From Membranipora membranacea (Eukaryota; Bryozoa; Gymnolaemata; Cheilostomatida; Membraniporidae), in the NCBI GenBank assembly GCA_914767715.1, contig OU612073.1, positions 23,562,001 through 23,622,000 of the forward strand: DNA of 60,000 bases, in the 5' to 3' direction. The notes beneath the pieces are model-generated. The model made no database searches, was not told the origin of the DNA, and was given only the letters and a program-made list of their open reading frames with translations. Positions 58,818 to 60,000 of this stretch are shown here, in pieces; within the stretch, counting starts at the first letter, position 1; every line of letters starts with the position of its first letter. The position numbers were made by a program, and so were the translations under genes.

Positions 58818-59720
58818 TTTCTTCTGATACTGTTTTGCATTTGATTCTTCATTGTCGTTGACTACGTCTTAGTCCCTCATTCCCTGTGTTTATATCTATC
58901 AATTCCCCATCCTAACCGTCCACTTGCTGTCATCTACTTGATCTCTGAACCTGAGGGAGGTGGAGGTTATCACCGATCAGTTCTATTTTGGAGACAATGT
59001 TTTCTAGCGTATTGTTCAAGACATTTGGTGGTTATTTATTTATATTATGTGTGGGTCATCTGTCAACGATGCAATAAATTAAATTAAAGCCTACCCAAAT
59101 GCAAATCTGACACAACTTAATCATATGTAACTGCCTAACATGCTTTGGTCTTGTGGTAGTCTTCAAGAGAAGTGTAATTATGTTAATAGGGATCCAGAGG
59201 GTTAATTAACTTGTCCCTGTAGACATTTCTCCTGGTTCTGTTTGTATTGCCCTCTACTTTCCAAGCACTGATAATTAAGATTGTAACAGTGGTCATTGAT
59301 AAATGAGCCTTTAAAAATGAAATTAAAATGTTAAAAATTATTGATAAAAATATATCATAAACATACAGGTAATCATACATACAGGAATAGGCAATAGGCA
59401 TCACTGTCTGCGCTATTGTAAACTCCCTATTATTTTCCGGAATGACTAGTTATAGATTCGGATTTAGGATATGAATTGTGCGTGTTTGTGTTCAATAGTG
59501 GGAGTATTGAATCTTCTGATACTGTTTTGCATTTGATTCTTCATTGGGAATAAAAACTTAGTCCCTGATCTCCTGTGTTCATGTTTATTAATTTTATTAA
59601 TGGATTATTAGCTAATTAAAATATTTTCCGAGTGATAGAGGTGGAACTAATTTGTCCCCCGAAGACATTTCTCCTGCTTCTGTTTGTACTGCTCTCTACT
59701 CTCTACGCACTGATAACATT
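58818..59720 (+). repeat. Direct repeat pair near the right edge
   Basis: ATACTGTTTTGCATTTGATT at about 58828 recurs at about 59519. GACATTTCTCCTGGTTCTGT at about 59221 recurs with one change at about 59664. The second unit lacks the middle of the first. No gene recognised. Confidence 0.65.
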
Positions 59721-60000
59721 TGTTTGTAAGATTAGTCTGACATAAGTAAACGGTGAAAATAAAATGAAAGGGATACAAGATTGATAACAAAAAAAGCCAA
59801 ATATTGAGTATACTAGTTTCTGACAACAGTTAATACTTATACGTGGTTAGATACCTAATGACCGGCTTTTAAGGGGAGAACTGACCCGTTGTAGATGTTT
59901 GTGTGTTTTTTTGTCAGTGCCTGAGTACTGATATCCAGACACATTGATGGGGAGACTCGTTGGAAGCACTAAATTCGGATACGTAGTTCATGTAAAAGTT
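59721..60000. other. Right edge, nothing recognised
   Basis: AT-rich sequence without a supportable feature. Confidence 0.35.

Overview
The window looks like nuclear DNA of an invertebrate animal. It is AT-rich and intron-bearing with ordinary GT-AG junctions. It encodes a SKOR-type co-repressor, Toll-like receptors and renalase, and it carries non-LTR retrotransposons, SINE-like elements and many foldback repeats. I cannot fix the lineage. The gene set fits a marine bilaterian such as a lophotrochozoan or an invertebrate deuterostome, but this is inference.

Layout from left to right. 2.3-9.0 kb (+): a complete SKOR/Fussel-like SKI-family gene. 9.95-13.06 kb (-): a three-exon gene I do not recognise, supported by matching splice phases. 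13.1-15.5 kb: first copy of a 2.3-2.7 kb direct duplication (second copy 26.7-29.4 kb). 15.5-15.9 kb (-): a reverse-transcriptase scrap. 16.0-23.6 kb: left arm of a large imperfect inverted duplication holding an intact Toll-like receptor gene (TLR-A, - strand, 962 codons). 23.6-26.5 kb: a third, truncated receptor relic in the opposite orientation. 31.4-34.5 kb (-): a decayed non-LTR element with ORF1, endonuclease and part of the RT. 35.9-36.2 kb (-): an orphan first exon resembling a major-facilitator transporter. 36.4-46.3 kb: right arm of the inverted duplication with TLR-B (+), whose four exons are all in frame except for one nonsense codon. 46.8-48.3 kb: hairpins and a tRNA-derived SINE. 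48.5-52.15 kb (+): a complete seven-exon renalase gene of 348 aa. 53.7-54.5 kb: composite tRNA-like and U2-snRNA-like SINE material. 55.7-57.55 kb (+): exons of one or two small unrecognised genes, interrupted by a MITE-like foldback and a 17-bp minisatellite. 57.7-60 kb: diverged tandem duplications without a gene I can support.

The most interesting region is the receptor cluster at 16-46 kb. Two head-to-head receptor genes sit in inverted arms, and a third receptor fragment starts inside a TIR exon exactly where the left arm ends. All three copies keep a lysine/arginine-rich tail exon after the TIR domain. The TIR BB loop reads RDARLG (HDARLG in TLR-B), so the usual proline is missing. TLR-B would make a receptor ectodomain without membrane anchor or TIR unless its stop codon is read through. 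SKOR and renalase are ordinary single-copy genes flanking this unstable region.
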